Shown piece by piece: positions 26,006 to 35,507 of a stretch of 53,788 nt of DNA. The DNA is from Propionibacteriaceae bacterium. Lineage in GTDB: Bacteria > Actinomycetota > Actinomycetes > Propionibacteriales > Propionibacteriaceae. Positions within the stretch are counted from its first letter, which is position 1; the number at the start of each line of letters is the position of its first letter. The DNA lies in the NCBI GenBank assembly GCA_031272505.1, contig JAISTQ010000060.1, positions 1-53,788 of the forward strand, given 5' to 3'. A model generated the notes under the pieces. It saw nothing but the letters and a program-made list of their open reading frames with translations, did not search any database and had not been told where the DNA came from. The position numbers and the translations under genes are program-made.

Positions 26006-26941
26006 TTAGAAGCCGAGTTTGTTCAGCGCCTTCGGGTCGCGCTGCCAGTCTTTTTGGATTTTGACGTGCAGCGCCAGATGCACCGGGGTGCCCAGCAGTG
26101 TCTGGATCTGCTGCCGGGCGTTCGAGCCAATCTGCTTCAACCGCTCCCCTTTGTGGCCGATGATGATCCCCTTCTGGGAATCGCGCTCGAGGACGATGGA
26201 GGCGAAGATGTCCAGCAGCGGCTTGGTTTCCGGGCGGCCTTCGCGCGGGCGCATTTCGTCGATCTGCACCGCGATTGAGTGCGGCAGCTCATCCCAGACG
26301 ATCTCCAGGGCGGCCTCGCGGATCAGCTCGGCGATCATCGCCTCGTCCGGCTCGTCGGTGGTTTCCGCGCCCGGATAGAAGCGCGGACCGGGCGGCAACA
26401 GCTTGATCAATTCGGCGGCCACCACGTCCAACTGCTCCCCGGTGAGCGCGGAGACCGGAATGATTGACGCCCAATCGACCGCGGTACCGTCGTCGTCCAC
26501 CTGAATCGCCTGGATGGAGAGCAGGTGTTCAGCCAAACGCGTTTTGCCGACCAGATCCGCCTTGGTGGCCAGCGCCACCAACTTGGCCTTCGACTGCGCC
26601 AACAGCTCGCGGATCAGGAACTTGTCGCCCGGCCCGACCCGCTCGTTGCAGGGCAGGCAGACCGCGATCACGTCCACCTCCGACCAGGTGGCGTAGACCA
26701 GATCGTTGAGGCGCTCGCCCAGCAGCGTGCGGGGCCGGTGCAAACCGGGGGTGTCCACCAAGACCAACTGCGCGTCGTCGCGGTTCACGATGCCCCGGAT
26801 CGCCCGCCGGGTGGTCTGCGGCTTGGACGACATGATCGCCACCTTCGCGCCCACCAGCGCGTTGGTGAGGGTGGATTTTCCGGCATTCGGGCGGCCCACC
26901 ACCGCGCAGAACCCGCTGTGGGCCAGCTCATTCATCGGCAT
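26006..26941 (-). CDS. era: GTPase Era
   Basis: 311 residues. G1 GRPNAGKST, G3 DTPGLH and G4 TKAD are visible. The C-terminal KH domain carries GIIIGHKGERLKQIG, which binds the 3' end of 16S rRNA. Era acts in 30S subunit maturation. The start could be either ATG of MPMNELAH; the first (26941) overlaps the end of the CorC-like gene by 14 bases. It is the last gene in the phoH-ybeY-corC-era operon, an order common in Gram-positive genomes. recO, often next, is elsewhere in this window. Confidence 0.97.
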   Translation of the reverse strand: MPMNELAHSGFCAVVGRPNAGKSTLTNALVGAKVAIMSSKPQTTRRAIRGIVNRDDAQLVLVDTPGLHRPRTLLGERLNDLVYATWSEVDVIAVCLPCNERVGPGDKFLIRELLAQSKAKLVALATKADLVGKTRLAEHLLSIQAIQVDDDGTAVDWASIIPVSALTGEQLDVVAAELIKLLPPGPRFYPGAETTDEPDEAMIAELIREAALEIVWDELPHSIAVQIDEMRPREGRPETKPLLDIFASIVLERDSQKGIIIGHKGERLKQIGSNARQQIQTLLGTPVHLALHVKIQKDWQRDPKALNKLGF

Positions 26942-28223
26942 CTTCAGCTTCTTCGGGCTCGGGTAGCTTCTCAGCGACCAGGCTGCGAATGGTGCGCCGT
27001 CGCCCCACCCCCGGATCGGCCGTCAACTTGATGCCGTTCCAGGTGATGCTCGCCCCCGGAATCGGCACCTTGCCCAACTCCTTGGCCATCAGCCCCAGCA
27101 CGGTGTCCACGTCTTCGTCGTCGACGTCCATGTCGAACAGCTCGCCCAGATCGTCCACCCCCAGCCGTGACGACACCCGGTAGCTGCCGTCGTCCAGCTT
27201 GGTGTAGGGGGCCAGTTCCTCGTCGTGCTCGTCGACGATCTCCCCCACGATCTCCTCCAGCACGTCTTCGATGGTGGCCAGCCCGGCCACCCCGCCGAAC
27301 TCGTCGATCACGATGGCGACATGGTGCCGGGTGAGCTGCATCTGTTTGAGCAGGTCGTCCACCGGCTTGGAATCCGGGCAGAACATCGGCGGGCGCATCA
27401 GCGCGTCCACCACGTCGGCGTCCAGCCGCTCCGGGCTGTCAAAGGTGGCCCGCATCGCGTCTTTGATGAAGAAGATGCCCACCACGTCGTCGGTGTTGTT
27501 GCCCAGCACCGGAATCCGCGAGAATCCGGAGCGCAACGCCAGCGAAATGCCTTGCCGCAGCGATTTGCCGTGCTCGATGCAGATCATCTCGGTGCGCGGC
27601 ACCATCACCTCTTTGACGACCGTGTCCCCCAGCTCGAACACCGAGTGGATCATCTTCCGCTCGTCGTCCTCGATCAGATCGCGCTCCTCGGCCATGTCGA
27701 CCAGCTCGCGCAACTCGGCCTCCGAGGCGAACGGCCCGTCCACGAATCCCTTGCCGGGGGTGAGCGCGTTGCCGATGATCACGAACAACTGCGCGATCGG
27801 CCCGACCACCGTCGTCAATCCGGAAAGCACTCCGCCGAGCCGCAGCGAGATGCCGTCGGCGTGCTGTTTCCCAATCGTGCGCGGGCCCACCCCGAGCACG
27901 ATGAACGACACCAGCCCCATGGCGGCCATCGGGATCACGAACGATTCCCAGGACCAGCCGAAATGCGTGAAGACCACCAGCGAGACCAGCACCACCGCAG
28001 CGACTTCCAGGAAGATCCGCACAAACGACGAGGTGTTCAGATAGGGAGCCGGGTCTTGCACCATCTGGGCCAGGCGCGGGGCGTTGCGCTGCCCCTCCTC
28101 CACCAACTCGCGGGCGCGGACTTTGGAGATGGACGCGAAAGCCGCCTCCACCGCGGTGCCCAGCGCGGCGAACACCACGCAGGCGATGGCGATGCCGATC
28201 AGCACCCATTCCGCGGTCGTCAC
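26928..28223 (-). CDS. CNNM/CorC-family transporter with CBS domains (HlyC/CorC type)
   Basis: 431 residues. An N-terminal DUF21/CNNM membrane domain with about four segments (to ~150) precedes a CBS pair (about 205-320, starting EVMVPRTEMICIE, with the second repeat ending in IDEFGGVAGLATIEDVLEEIVGEI) and a C-terminal CorC_HlyC domain (about 340-420). Members move or sense Mg2+ and related cations. The GTG start overlaps the ybeY stop by 4 bases. Position between ybeY and era is conserved in actinobacteria. Confidence 0.93.
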   Translation of the reverse strand: MTTAEWVLIGIAIACVVFAALGTAVEAAFASISKVRARELVEEGQRNAPRLAQMVQDPAPYLNTSSFVRIFLEVAAVVLVSLVVFTHFGWSWESFVIPMAAMGLVSFIVLGVGPRTIGKQHADGISLRLGGVLSGLTTVVGPIAQLFVIIGNALTPGKGFVDGPFASEAELRELVDMAEERDLIEDDERKMIHSVFELGDTVVKEVMVPRTEMICIEHGKSLRQGISLALRSGFSRIPVLGNNTDDVVGIFFIKDAMRATFDSPERLDADVVDALMRPPMFCPDSKPVDDLLKQMQLTRHHVAIVIDEFGGVAGLATIEDVLEEIVGEIVDEHDEELAPYTKLDDGSYRVSSRLGVDDLGELFDMDVDDEDVDTVLGLMAKELGKVPIPGASITWNGIKLTADPGVGRRRTIRSLVAEKLPEPEEAEDADE

Positions 28224-28684
28224 CGGGCCTCACCTGCCCGTTTCGCCTTCCAGTCGGCGATCAGCCGGTCATTCAGGGCGAACATCACCCGCTCGTCCTC
28301 GGGCTCGGCATGGTCGAAACCGAGCAGATGCAAGATGCCGTGCACCAGCAGATAGTCGGCCTCCTCGGCGGCCGTGTTGCCCTTGGTGGGCGCCTGCTTG
28401 GCGACGTATTCGGGAGCCAGCACCACATCGCCGAGCAGCCCCTCGGGCGGGGCCTCGCCGGGGCCGGGGATGCGCAACTCGTCCATTGGGAAGCTGAGCA
28501 CGTCGGTGGGGCCGGGCAGATCGAGGAATTTCTCGTGGTAGGCGCTCATGGTGTCCAGATCGACGAGCAGGATGGACAGCTCGGCCTGCGGGTGGATGTT
28601 CAGCTCTTCGAGGACGAACTCCCCCAACTCGCGCAGCCGCACCTCGTCGACGTTTACACCGGATTCGTTGTTGATCTCTATCAT
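28220..28684 (-). CDS. ybeY: Endoribonuclease YbeY (rRNA maturation factor)
   Basis: 154 residues. The zinc motif H-x3-H-x5-H is intact in LLVHGILHLLGFDH, and PTDVLSFPMDE is the other family hallmark. YbeY acts in 16S rRNA 3'-end processing and 70S quality control. It overlaps phoH and the CorC-like gene by 4 bases each. Confidence 0.97.
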   Translation of the reverse strand: MIEINNESGVNVDEVRLRELGEFVLEELNIHPQAELSILLVDLDTMSAYHEKFLDLPGPTDVLSFPMDELRIPGPGEAPPEGLLGDVVLAPEYVAKQAPTKGNTAAEEADYLLVHGILHLLGFDHAEPEDERVMFALNDRLIADWKAKRAGEAR

Positions 28685-29610
28685 GGCTTCTTCTTCGTCG
28701 CGGGACGGGATTCGTAGCGGTCGTAGGCGGCGACGATCCGGCCCACCAGCTTGTGGCGGACCACGTCGCGGCTGGTGAGCGTGGCAAAGGCGATGTCTTC
28801 GACGCCATCGAGGATCTCGGTGACCGCGCGCAGCCCGGAACGCTGCCCCGAGGGCAGATCGATCTGGGTGACGTCGCCGGTGACCACCACCTTCGAGTTG
28901 AAACCGAGCCGGGTGAGGAACATCTTCATCTGCTCCATCGAGGTGTTCTGCGCCTCGTCCAAGATGATGAAGGCGTCGTTGAGCGTGCGTCCGCGCATGT
29001 AGGCCAGCGGGGCCACCTCGATGGTCCCCGACGTCATCAGCCGCGGGATCTGCTCCGGATCGATCATGTCGTGCAGCGCGTCGAAGAGCGGCCGCAGATA
29101 CGGATCGATCTTGTCCGAAAGGGTGCCGGGCAGGAAGCCGAGCCGCTCGCCGGCCTCAATCGCCGGGCGGGTGAGGATGATCCGGTTCACCTGCTTGGCT
29201 TGCAGCGCCTGGACGGCCTTGGCCACCGCGAGGTACGTCTTGCCGGTGCCCGCCGGGCCGATTCCGAACACCAGGGTGTGCGCGTCGATGGCGTCCACGT
29301 AGCGTTTCTGGTTCAGCGTCTTGGGGCGGATGGTCTTGCCCCGCGAGGAGAGGATGTTCGCCGTCAGCACCTCGGAGGCGGAAGCGTCGGCTTCGGACGT
29401 CATCGAGATGACGCGCTCCACCGCGTCGGACGTCAGCCCCTGGCCGGTGCGCACGATGGTGATGATCTCCACCAGCACCTCGGCCGCCACCCGCACATCC
29501 TCCGGGGTGCCGGATAGCTGGATCTGGTTGCCGCGCACGTAGAGATCGGCGCCCAACTCGCGCTCCATGATCTTCAGGAACTCGTCGCGGGCACCCAGCA
29601 CGGACACCAT
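28681..29610 (-). CDS. PhoH-family ATPase (PhoH-like)
   Basis: At least 309 residues. Walker [12 protein letters not shown] and Walker [10 protein letters not shown] are intact, and [17 protein letters not shown] is typical of the PhoH-like family (RNA helicase/nuclease-related). The first ATG at 29610 has no ribosome binding site, and conserved family sequence ([12 protein letters not shown]) continues in frame upstream of it. A GAGGAG at 29672-29667 stands 5 bases before CTG 29661 and 8 before ATA 29658, so the true start is probably there, making about 326 residues. It heads the phoH-ybeY-corC-era operon. Confidence 0.93.
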   Translation of the reverse strand: MVSVLGARDEFLKIMERELGADLYVRGNQIQLSGTPEDVRVAAEVLVEIITIVRTGQGLTSDAVERVISMTSEADASASEVLTANILSSRGKTIRPKTLNQKRYVDAIDAHTLVFGIGPAGTGKTYLAVAKAVQALQAKQVNRIILTRPAIEAGERLGFLPGTLSDKIDPYLRPLFDALHDMIDPEQIPRLMTSGTIEVAPLAYMRGRTLNDAFIILDEAQNTSMEQMKMFLTRLGFNSKVVVTGDVTQIDLPSGQRSGLRAVTEILDGVEDIAFATLTSRDVVRHKLVGRIVAAYDRYESRPATKKKP

Positions 29611-29731
29611 GTTTATTGACGCCGGGATGGCGATGGTTCGCTCGGCAGTATCTTCTATCAGTGGTGCTCCTCGGAACGGTGATATACGGATTCTATCGCC
29701 CGGAACCGACGGTATTGGAAACTACTCGCCG

Positions 29732-30106
29732 TTAATCGTCGCCATCGATGACGTGCATGGCGGCCTCTTCCGCCGAAGCCGCGCCGCCGGCCAGCCCGAC
29801 ATCGCGCGCCAAGGTGTCCGCGTCGCCGTCCACCAGCCGCCCGGAGCGCCGGGAGCCGACCTCTTCGGACGGGTCGTCCGCCCACTCGTCGTCGTCAAGC
29901 GAGAAATCCGGCTCCTCCTGGGAGAGCCGCTGATCGATGGAATCGCCGCGTCCACTGCTCTCGCGCATCGCCACCGACCACCGCTCGGGGGCGGTATAGC
30001 CTTCGTCAAGCACGTCATCCACGCCGCGATCCACCAGCGTCTCATCCGGCTGCAACTGATCCAGTTGCTCGGAATCGTCCGGAATGTCCACGTCATAAAC
30101 ACTCAT
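29732..30106 (-). CDS. DUF5709 family protein
   Basis: 124 residues. SEQLDQLQPDETLVDRGVDDVLDEGYTAPERWS is the hallmark of this actinobacterial family of unknown function. The protein is very acidic and probably largely unstructured. Start ATG 30106 is chosen because similarity begins right after MSVYDVDIPDD; the frame stays open upstream to 30190 but that part looks non-coding. It lies upstream of phoH on the same strand. Confidence 0.85.
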   Translation of the reverse strand: MSVYDVDIPDDSEQLDQLQPDETLVDRGVDDVLDEGYTAPERWSVAMRESSGRGDSIDQRLSQEEPDFSLDDDEWADDPSEEVGSRRSGRLVDGDADTLARDVGLAGGAASAEEAAMHVIDGDD

Positions 30107-30160
30107 GCGCCTAGTCTGGCACGGCAAAGGCGAAAACGTGCGCCTTTTCAGAGTTCGAAG

Positions 30161-30859
30161 ATGGCATTGCCAGCTTTCGAAACAACTCATAAACTGTCCC
30201 TCGTGCCCAAAATTCGAGAGAACAGCTATGCGATCACGCTGGCCCTATTCTGTTCGTTGTTGTTGATCTCCAATGTGGCGGCCACCAAGTTGATCGTGGT
30301 GGGGCCGCTGACGCTGGACGGCGGGTTCATCCTTTTTCCGCTCACCTACATCCTCGGGGACGTGCTCGCCGAAGTCTTCGGATGGCAGCTCACCCGGCGG
30401 GCGATCTTCCTGTCCTTCGCCCTGGCCGCGCTGATGTCGCTCACCTTCTGGGCGGTGGACCTGATGGCCGCCTCCCCGGATTGGCCGCTGCAGGAGGCGT
30501 GGCATTCGGTGCTCGGCTTCGTGCCCCGGATCGTGGTGGCCTCGCTGCTCGCCTATCTGGCCGGCCAGCTGCTCAACGCGGTGGTGCTGGTGCGCATCCG
30601 GGAGCGTTGGGGCCCCAAGCGGCTCGGGGTGCGCCTGATCGCCTCCACGGTGGTGGGCGAGTTCGCCGACACCTGCGTCTTCGGGCTGATCGCCTTCGGG
30701 CCGCTGGGCGCGATTTTCGGCGGCGATTCGCTCGATTTTGCGACTTTGGTCAACTACGTGCTGGTCGGCTGGGGCTGGAAGACCCTCGTGGAAGTCGTCT
30801 TCCTGCCCGTCACCTACCGCGTCATCGCCTTCGTGCGCGGAAAGGATGCCGCCCAATAG
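30161..30859 (+). CDS. Queuosine precursor transporter (YhhQ/DUF165 family)
   Basis: 232 residues with about six hydrophobic segments. The start of the family pattern (LLISNVAATKLIVVGPLTLDGG) and the LTYILGDVLAEVFGW segment match the YhhQ/VUT queuosine-precursor importers. A queuine tRNA-ribosyltransferase gene (38.7-39.9 kb) in the same window supports queuine or preQ salvage rather than de novo synthesis. ATG 30161 has a GAAG-like site; the frame is open further upstream. It converges on the small zincin gene. Confidence 0.85.
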   Translation: MALPAFETTHKLSLVPKIRENSYAITLALFCSLLLISNVAATKLIVVGPLTLDGGFILFPLTYILGDVLAEVFGWQLTRRAIFLSFALAALMSLTFWAVDLMAASPDWPLQEAWHSVLGFVPRIVVASLLAYLAGQLLNAVVLVRIRERWGPKRLGVRLIASTVVGEFADTCVFGLIAFGPLGAIFGGDSLDFATLVNYVLVGWGWKTLVEVVFLPVTYRVIAFVRGKDAAQ

Positions 30860-30860
30860 G

Positions 30861-31214
30861 TCACTCCCAGCCGAGTTCGTGCAGGTGGGCGTCGTCGATG
30901 CCGAAATGGTGGGCGATCTCGTGCACCACGGTGATGTAGATCTCGTCCAGCACGTCTTCGCGGGTCGCGCAGATGCGCAGGATGGGCTTGCGGAAGATGT
31001 GGATGGTGTTCGGGGGCTGGCCGAACTCCAAACCGCCATACTGCTCGGTGAGCGCCACCCCGTCATACAGGCCCAGCAAACCCGGATCGTCAGGCGGCGC
31101 GTCGTCCTCCACCAAAATCACAGTATTTTCCAAGAGTGCGGCAAATTCGCCTGGGATTAGGGCTAACGCGTCGGTGACCGCCGCGTCAAAATCCGCCTCA
31201 GCCATTGAAAACAT
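30861..31214 (-). CDS. Small zincin-like metallopeptidase family protein
   Basis: 117 residues. The C-terminal VVHEIAHHFGIDDAHLHELGW holds HExxH with a downstream H and D, the signature of a widespread actinobacterial mini-zincin family. The protein is cytosolic and substrate is unknown. The start is uncertain between ATG 31214 and an internal ATG at MAEADFDAA. It ends one base from the convergent transporter. Confidence 0.88.
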   Translation of the reverse strand: MFSMAEADFDAAVTDALALIPGEFAALLENTVILVEDDAPPDDPGLLGLYDGVALTEQYGGLEFGQPPNTIHIFRKPILRICATREDVLDEIYITVVHEIAHHFGIDDAHLHELGWE

Positions 31215-31338
31215 GGAACAAGTGTGGCATGTTTAATTGATTACCGCTTTCGACGCGCGGCTCATGGTCACCCCCTGATCGACCGTACGCCATACCCCAG
31301 GTGGCAAAAAAACGAAATGAAGGGAATAAGGAGCCGAC

Positions 31339-34300
31339 TTGCGTCGTTCTATTCACGTGCGAAACTTTTTCGGACACGTGCAACGTGTGAAGCAGGGGTG
31401 CCTGGGGGCGCTCGTGTTTGCGCTGCTCGTCGCCGGCCTGCCGCTGTCTCAGGTACCCGCGGTGGCCGACCCGTCCACCGACTGGCCTTCGGGCACGTCG
31501 GACATGATCCCCGTCTACTTCACGGATCGGGATCTGGACGCCAACTCCGACAGCGTGCCCGATGTCACCAACCTGCCCACCGACTGGGTCACGGATGAGT
31601 TCGTCGACGGCTACATCCCGATGGACGTTCCGGGCATCACCGGTTCGCTCACCAATGGGTGCTGGCCGATTCCGGACACCGAGCCGCAGTTGCGCGGCGG
31701 CTTGGAGCTGAGCCATTACCGTCTCTATGCGCTGCGTCCGTTCGGCGGCTGGGTCTATGTCGGAGATTTTGAGCCCGGCGATTGTGTGCCGCAGGAGTCA
31801 CTTGATGATCCCAGCATCGGAGTGAGCATCATGCCCAATCGGGTGAACCTCACCGGCGTCTACACCTACACCGTCACCTACCTGGACCACACGGACACCG
31901 AAACCGTCTACTACCCCTTCGACCACTCCCAGACCGGCACCGCCTGGGGTTATGCCACCCCGCTGGGCACCGACTGTGACGGCCAGCCCGACGGCTGCAC
32001 CACCGCGGCCGGCATCCGCTTGGCCAACGCCCCCGCCTCCAGCCAGACCTTCCTCGGCTGGCATGTGGACGTGGACGGCAACACGCTCGGCACGCTCTAT
32101 CAGCCGAGTGACACCATCAGTTTTGATTTCCTGCTCAGCAGCGGTTTGAGCCAGGGCAACATCAGCGTCGTTCCGGTATTCGACGGCGCCAGCCCCTCCC
32201 CCTCGCCGTCTCCCTCCGAGAGCACCTCCCCCAGCCCCTCCCCGTCGCCTTCCGAGACCGACACCCCGGACCGCGAGCGCGACGGCAAGCTGACGCTGGA
32301 GAAATACGCGCTGCGGAAGGTTCCGGGCGCTGATTGCGTCTTCCCGCCGGTCAGCCAATACGACGTGTTGGAAGGCCACCGCGACGACTACACCAACGAC
32401 GATCCGATCACCTTCGATCCCACCTGCGTCGAGGAGATTCCGCCTGGCTCGTCCATTCCGGACGGCAGCGACATCACCTGGGTCTACCGGGTGTACAACG
32501 ATTCTGACGACACCTTCTACCCGCACTATCCGCCGGACGTCCAGATCACCATCCACGACGACCGCCAGGGTAGCTGCGTGCTGGAGGTCTATCCGGACGA
32601 ATTCCCGCCGCACGATTGGGACATGTGCGGTATCTCCGGCAAGCCGAACTTCTCGCCGGTGGGCATTGAGGCCACCTCGCAGGTGATCCGCGTCTACGAC
32701 GGCACCATCAACGCCGAACTGCCGGGCGTGGAGCTCACCAACGTCGATCCTGATGACGACGTCACCTTGGATTACTCGCAGGCGAAGTGCTACTTCGACA
32801 AGAAGGACGTCTCCAACTCGCGGGTGGTGAGCTGCACCGGCTTCTCGTTGACCGGCCCGGATGCCGACAAGTACGAGCTGCCGGATAATTACATGCTCAT
32901 CGTGCACCACGCGGTGATCCTGCCCAAACCGGCCAAGCTGCGGCTCGACATCGTGAAATATGACGACGGCCGCACTTGGCTCACCCCGTCCACCTACGAT
33001 TCGATCTGGACGCCCAGCTGGTCGGGCCTGGTGGCCGGCGAATCGCTGAACGCCACCTGGAGCGGCACCTTCAACTTCGACAATATGGTGCTCGGCCCGG
33101 ATCACCCGGTCACCGGCGGCAACGTGAGCTTGGGCGATGGGCTGGACGGTACCGGCGACTTGGACAACTACTCCATCACCACCGAGGTCGTGGGCGAGCT
33201 GCGCTATTCGTCCATCGTCGACCTGACGGTGAACGTCACCAGCACCGGGCAGACGATCGCGTTGAACCGGTACTTCAATACCGACGACGTCATGGTGCAG
33301 TGGAACGACACCACTGTTGAAGGCAGCAACGACGAGTATCCGTTCGACGCCGCCAAGACCCATACCTTCACCCAGCCGGGCACCTATGTGGTGCGCTTGG
33401 TGTCCCGGATCCACGTCAATCCCTACCTGCCTTCGCCGTCCGGTTGCGGTAACCCGCTGGTGCCGACCACGGGTACCACGGTCAGCTCCGTGCGGGTCAC
33501 CCGGTTCCCGCCGCTGAAAGACTTCGTGAGCGCCGGTTCCGTCACCTACGGGAATGCCAAGGCCAACATGATGTGCGGTTTCAACAACGGCGGCGCGGTG
33601 CTTGACTTCGTGGCGGGCTCGCTGGACACCAAGTGGATCGTGACGGCTGAGGGTAACTTCTTCCAGAATTTCAACAAGAACGGTACGTTGACGAGCCTGC
33701 CCGCTGGTTCGTTGGACACGTCCAACATCGAAGAGACCGTCGGCGCCAACTTCTTCTCCTCGTTCAACGAGAACGGCTCGCTGACGCAACTGCCCGACGG
33801 CGCGCTGAAGACCAACAACATCAAGGCAGTGAACGGCAACGGCATGTTCTTCGCCTACTTCAACCGAAACGGCAAGTTGACCAGCCTGCCGGCCGGGTCG
33901 ATGGTGTTGGACGGCATCAAGAACTTCCGCCAAGGCGCGTTCTACGGCTTCAACAATAACGGCGCGCTGACGCAACTGCCCGTCGGGTCCTTCAATATGA
34001 CCAACGCCACCGCCGCCAGCGGAAACATGTTCTGCTACGAGTTCAACCGCGGCGGAAAGCTGACCAGCCTGCCGGTGGGGTCATTCGACATCTCCAACAT
34101 CAAGGACTTTGGCAATGGCTTCTTTGGCCACTTCAATTCCTGGGGTGATTTGACGTCGCTGCCGGCGGGTTCTTTTAGGTTGAACACCGAGAAAACAACC
34201 ATCGGCACGGGCTTCTTCAGCAACTTCAACAACACCGGCAAGCTGACATCGCTGCCCGCCAACTCCTTCAACATCGGCCACATCACGAGTGCGTCGACCG

Positions 34301-34821
34301 ACTTCTTCAGGCAGTTCAACGAGTTCGGTGAGCTGACAAGCTTGCCGACGGGCAGCTTCAACACGTCCGCCTTGACATCGCTGGACAACTGGGCTTTTGC
34401 CGAATTCAACAACGGGGGCAAGCTCACCAGCCTTCCCGCCTCCAGTTTCGGCTTTGGATCACTCAAGACGGTAACCACCCATTTCCTGTGGAGCTTCAAC
34501 AAGAACGGCCCGATTACCGCGATCCCGGCGAACTCCTTCAACCTGTCGTCGATCACCAGCGCGGGAGACCATTTCATCTCCTACTTCAATGCCAATGGCC
34601 GGATGACGAATGTGAGCAGCTTCCGCTTCCCGAAGTTCACCTCCACCAGCCAGATCGGGGCAGAGTCCTTCGAGAACTCGTTCTATTCGCTGTCCTACAC
34701 CATCACCAGCCCCACATCCATGTCCACCATTGTGAACGGTTCCGTCGCGCCGAGTACCATGCGCGGCACATTCAGTTCCAACCAACCCGGGGTCACTTCG
34801 TTGGCCACCAACTGGCGGTGA
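31339..34821 (+). CDS. Large secreted surface protein with twelve FN..G.LTSLP repeats
   Basis: 1160 residues from TTG 31339, preceded by AAGGAG. A long basic n-region and hydrophobic core (22-45) form a signal peptide. The N-terminal part (about 46-285) leads to a Ser-Pro linker (about 286-314), then two or more adhesin-type Ig-like domains (about 315-735; KLTLEKYALR and ITWVYRVYND). From about 743 to 1110 run twelve ~30-residue repeats, consensus FFxxFNxxGxLTSLPxGSFxxxxI. The C-terminus has no LPxTG, membrane anchor or lipobox, so attachment must be non-covalent or via partners. It is first in the SipW cassette; the next gene starts 5 bases later. Confidence 0.85.
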   Translation: MRRSIHVRNFFGHVQRVKQGCLGALVFALLVAGLPLSQVPAVADPSTDWPSGTSDMIPVYFTDRDLDANSDSVPDVTNLPTDWVTDEFVDGYIPMDVPGITGSLTNGCWPIPDTEPQLRGGLELSHYRLYALRPFGGWVYVGDFEPGDCVPQESLDDPSIGVSIMPNRVNLTGVYTYTVTYLDHTDTETVYYPFDHSQTGTAWGYATPLGTDCDGQPDGCTTAAGIRLANAPASSQTFLGWHVDVDGNTLGTLYQPSDTISFDFLLSSGLSQGNISVVPVFDGASPSPSPSPSESTSPSPSPSPSETDTPDRERDGKLTLEKYALRKVPGADCVFPPVSQYDVLEGHRDDYTNDDPITFDPTCVEEIPPGSSIPDGSDITWVYRVYNDSDDTFYPHYPPDVQITIHDDRQGSCVLEVYPDEFPPHDWDMCGISGKPNFSPVGIEATSQVIRVYDGTINAELPGVELTNVDPDDDVTLDYSQAKCYFDKKDVSNSRVVSCTGFSLTGPDADKYELPDNYMLIVHHAVILPKPAKLRLDIVKYDDGRTWLTPSTYDSIWTPSWSGLVAGESLNATWSGTFNFDNMVLGPDHPVTGGNVSLGDGLDGTGDLDNYSITTEVVGELRYSSIVDLTVNVTSTGQTIALNRYFNTDDVMVQWNDTTVEGSNDEYPFDAAKTHTFTQPGTYVVRLVSRIHVNPYLPSPSGCGNPLVPTTGTTVSSVRVTRFPPLKDFVSAGSVTYGNAKANMMCGFNNGGAVLDFVAGSLDTKWIVTAEGNFFQNFNKNGTLTSLPAGSLDTSNIEETVGANFFSSFNENGSLTQLPDGALKTNNIKAVNGNGMFFAYFNRNGKLTSLPAGSMVLDGIKNFRQGAFYGFNNNGALTQLPVGSFNMTNATAASGNMFCYEFNRGGKLTSLPVGSFDISNIKDFGNGFFGHFNSWGDLTSLPAGSFRLNTEKTTIGTGFFSNFNNTGKLTSLPANSFNIGHITSASTDFFRQFNEFGELTSLPTGSFNTSALTSLDNWAFAEFNNGGKLTSLPASSFGFGSLKTVTTHFLWSFNKNGPITAIPANSFNLSSITSAGDHFISYFNANGRMTNVSSFRFPKFTSTSQIGAESFENSFYSLSYTITSPTSMSTIVNGSVAPSTMRGTFSSNQPGVTSLATNWR

Positions 34822-34826
34822 TCACC

Positions 34827-35507
34827 ATGAAGTTGAAGCATCGATTGATCATCGCCTCGCTGGCCGCCGTGGTGGCCGGGGCTTCCACGTGGGCGCTGTT
34901 CACCCAGTACGCCACCTCGGGAGCGATCAGCATCACCGCCGGCGACATGGAGTTGAACACCTGCGGTGGCGCGGACGCGGATGCCAACGGCGTCAACTGG
35001 ACGGAAAACTCCGCTGACGACGACGGCATCTCCTGGGGCAGCCCGGATGAGAACATCGGCGACTTCCAGTACACCAGCGGCGACGACCTCACCACCGAGT
35101 ACTGCCTGCGCGGCGTGCTCAAGGGCGACAACCTGGCCGGCGTGCTGGATTTGACTTGGGAAGGCAGCTCGGAGGACAGCTTCTGGCTGTACACCGACAG
35201 CAACGGCGAGGACGCTGGCGGCTTGGATCGCATCATCGCCACCGGGCACGTCGGCGACCAGATCCGGATCACCGAGAACGAGGACGACCGGCTGGCGGCC
35301 GCTTGGGGCGACGCCGAGCGGCAGTTGCACTGGGTGCTGCGCATCAACCATGCCAGCGAGTTTGACCCGGAGCACCTGCCCTATGCCACGCCGCTTGCCT
35401 CCCCGTCCGCCACTCCCACGCCGGACACGCTGCCCAGCTTCAAGATTCGACTCACCCAGACCCGCTACCCCGTCTCTGGCATCACCGGAATGGAGGCGGA
35501 AAAGTGA
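34827..35507 (+). CDS. Small exported protein with SipW-type signal peptide (I)
   Basis: 226 residues from ATG 34827. The N-terminus LIIASLAAVVAGASTWALFTQYATSGAI matches the SipW-dependent type, where a hydrophobic stretch leads to an A-x-W/F-T-type cleavage region; TAGDMELN follows. The mature part is acidic and repeats a DGISWGSPDENIG-like motif, with two cysteines (TCGG, YCLRG). A Pro/Ser/Thr stretch near 195-215 precedes a basic tail. It follows the repeat protein by 5 bases and overlaps the next gene by 4. It is a likely client of the signal peptidase 2 kb downstream. Confidence 0.75.
   Translation: MKLKHRLIIASLAAVVAGASTWALFTQYATSGAISITAGDMELNTCGGADADANGVNWTENSADDDGISWGSPDENIGDFQYTSGDDLTTEYCLRGVLKGDNLAGVLDLTWEGSSEDSFWLYTDSNGEDAGGLDRIIATGHVGDQIRITENEDDRLAAAWGDAERQLHWVLRINHASEFDPEHLPYATPLASPSATPTPDTLPSFKIRLTQTRYPVSGITGMEAEK

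Noticed and set aside
31798-33975. 725-codon open frame antisense to the repeat protein
   Set aside because: Gly/Val/Arg-rich shadow with no recognisable domain or ribosome binding site; the plus strand carries a signal peptide and repeats.
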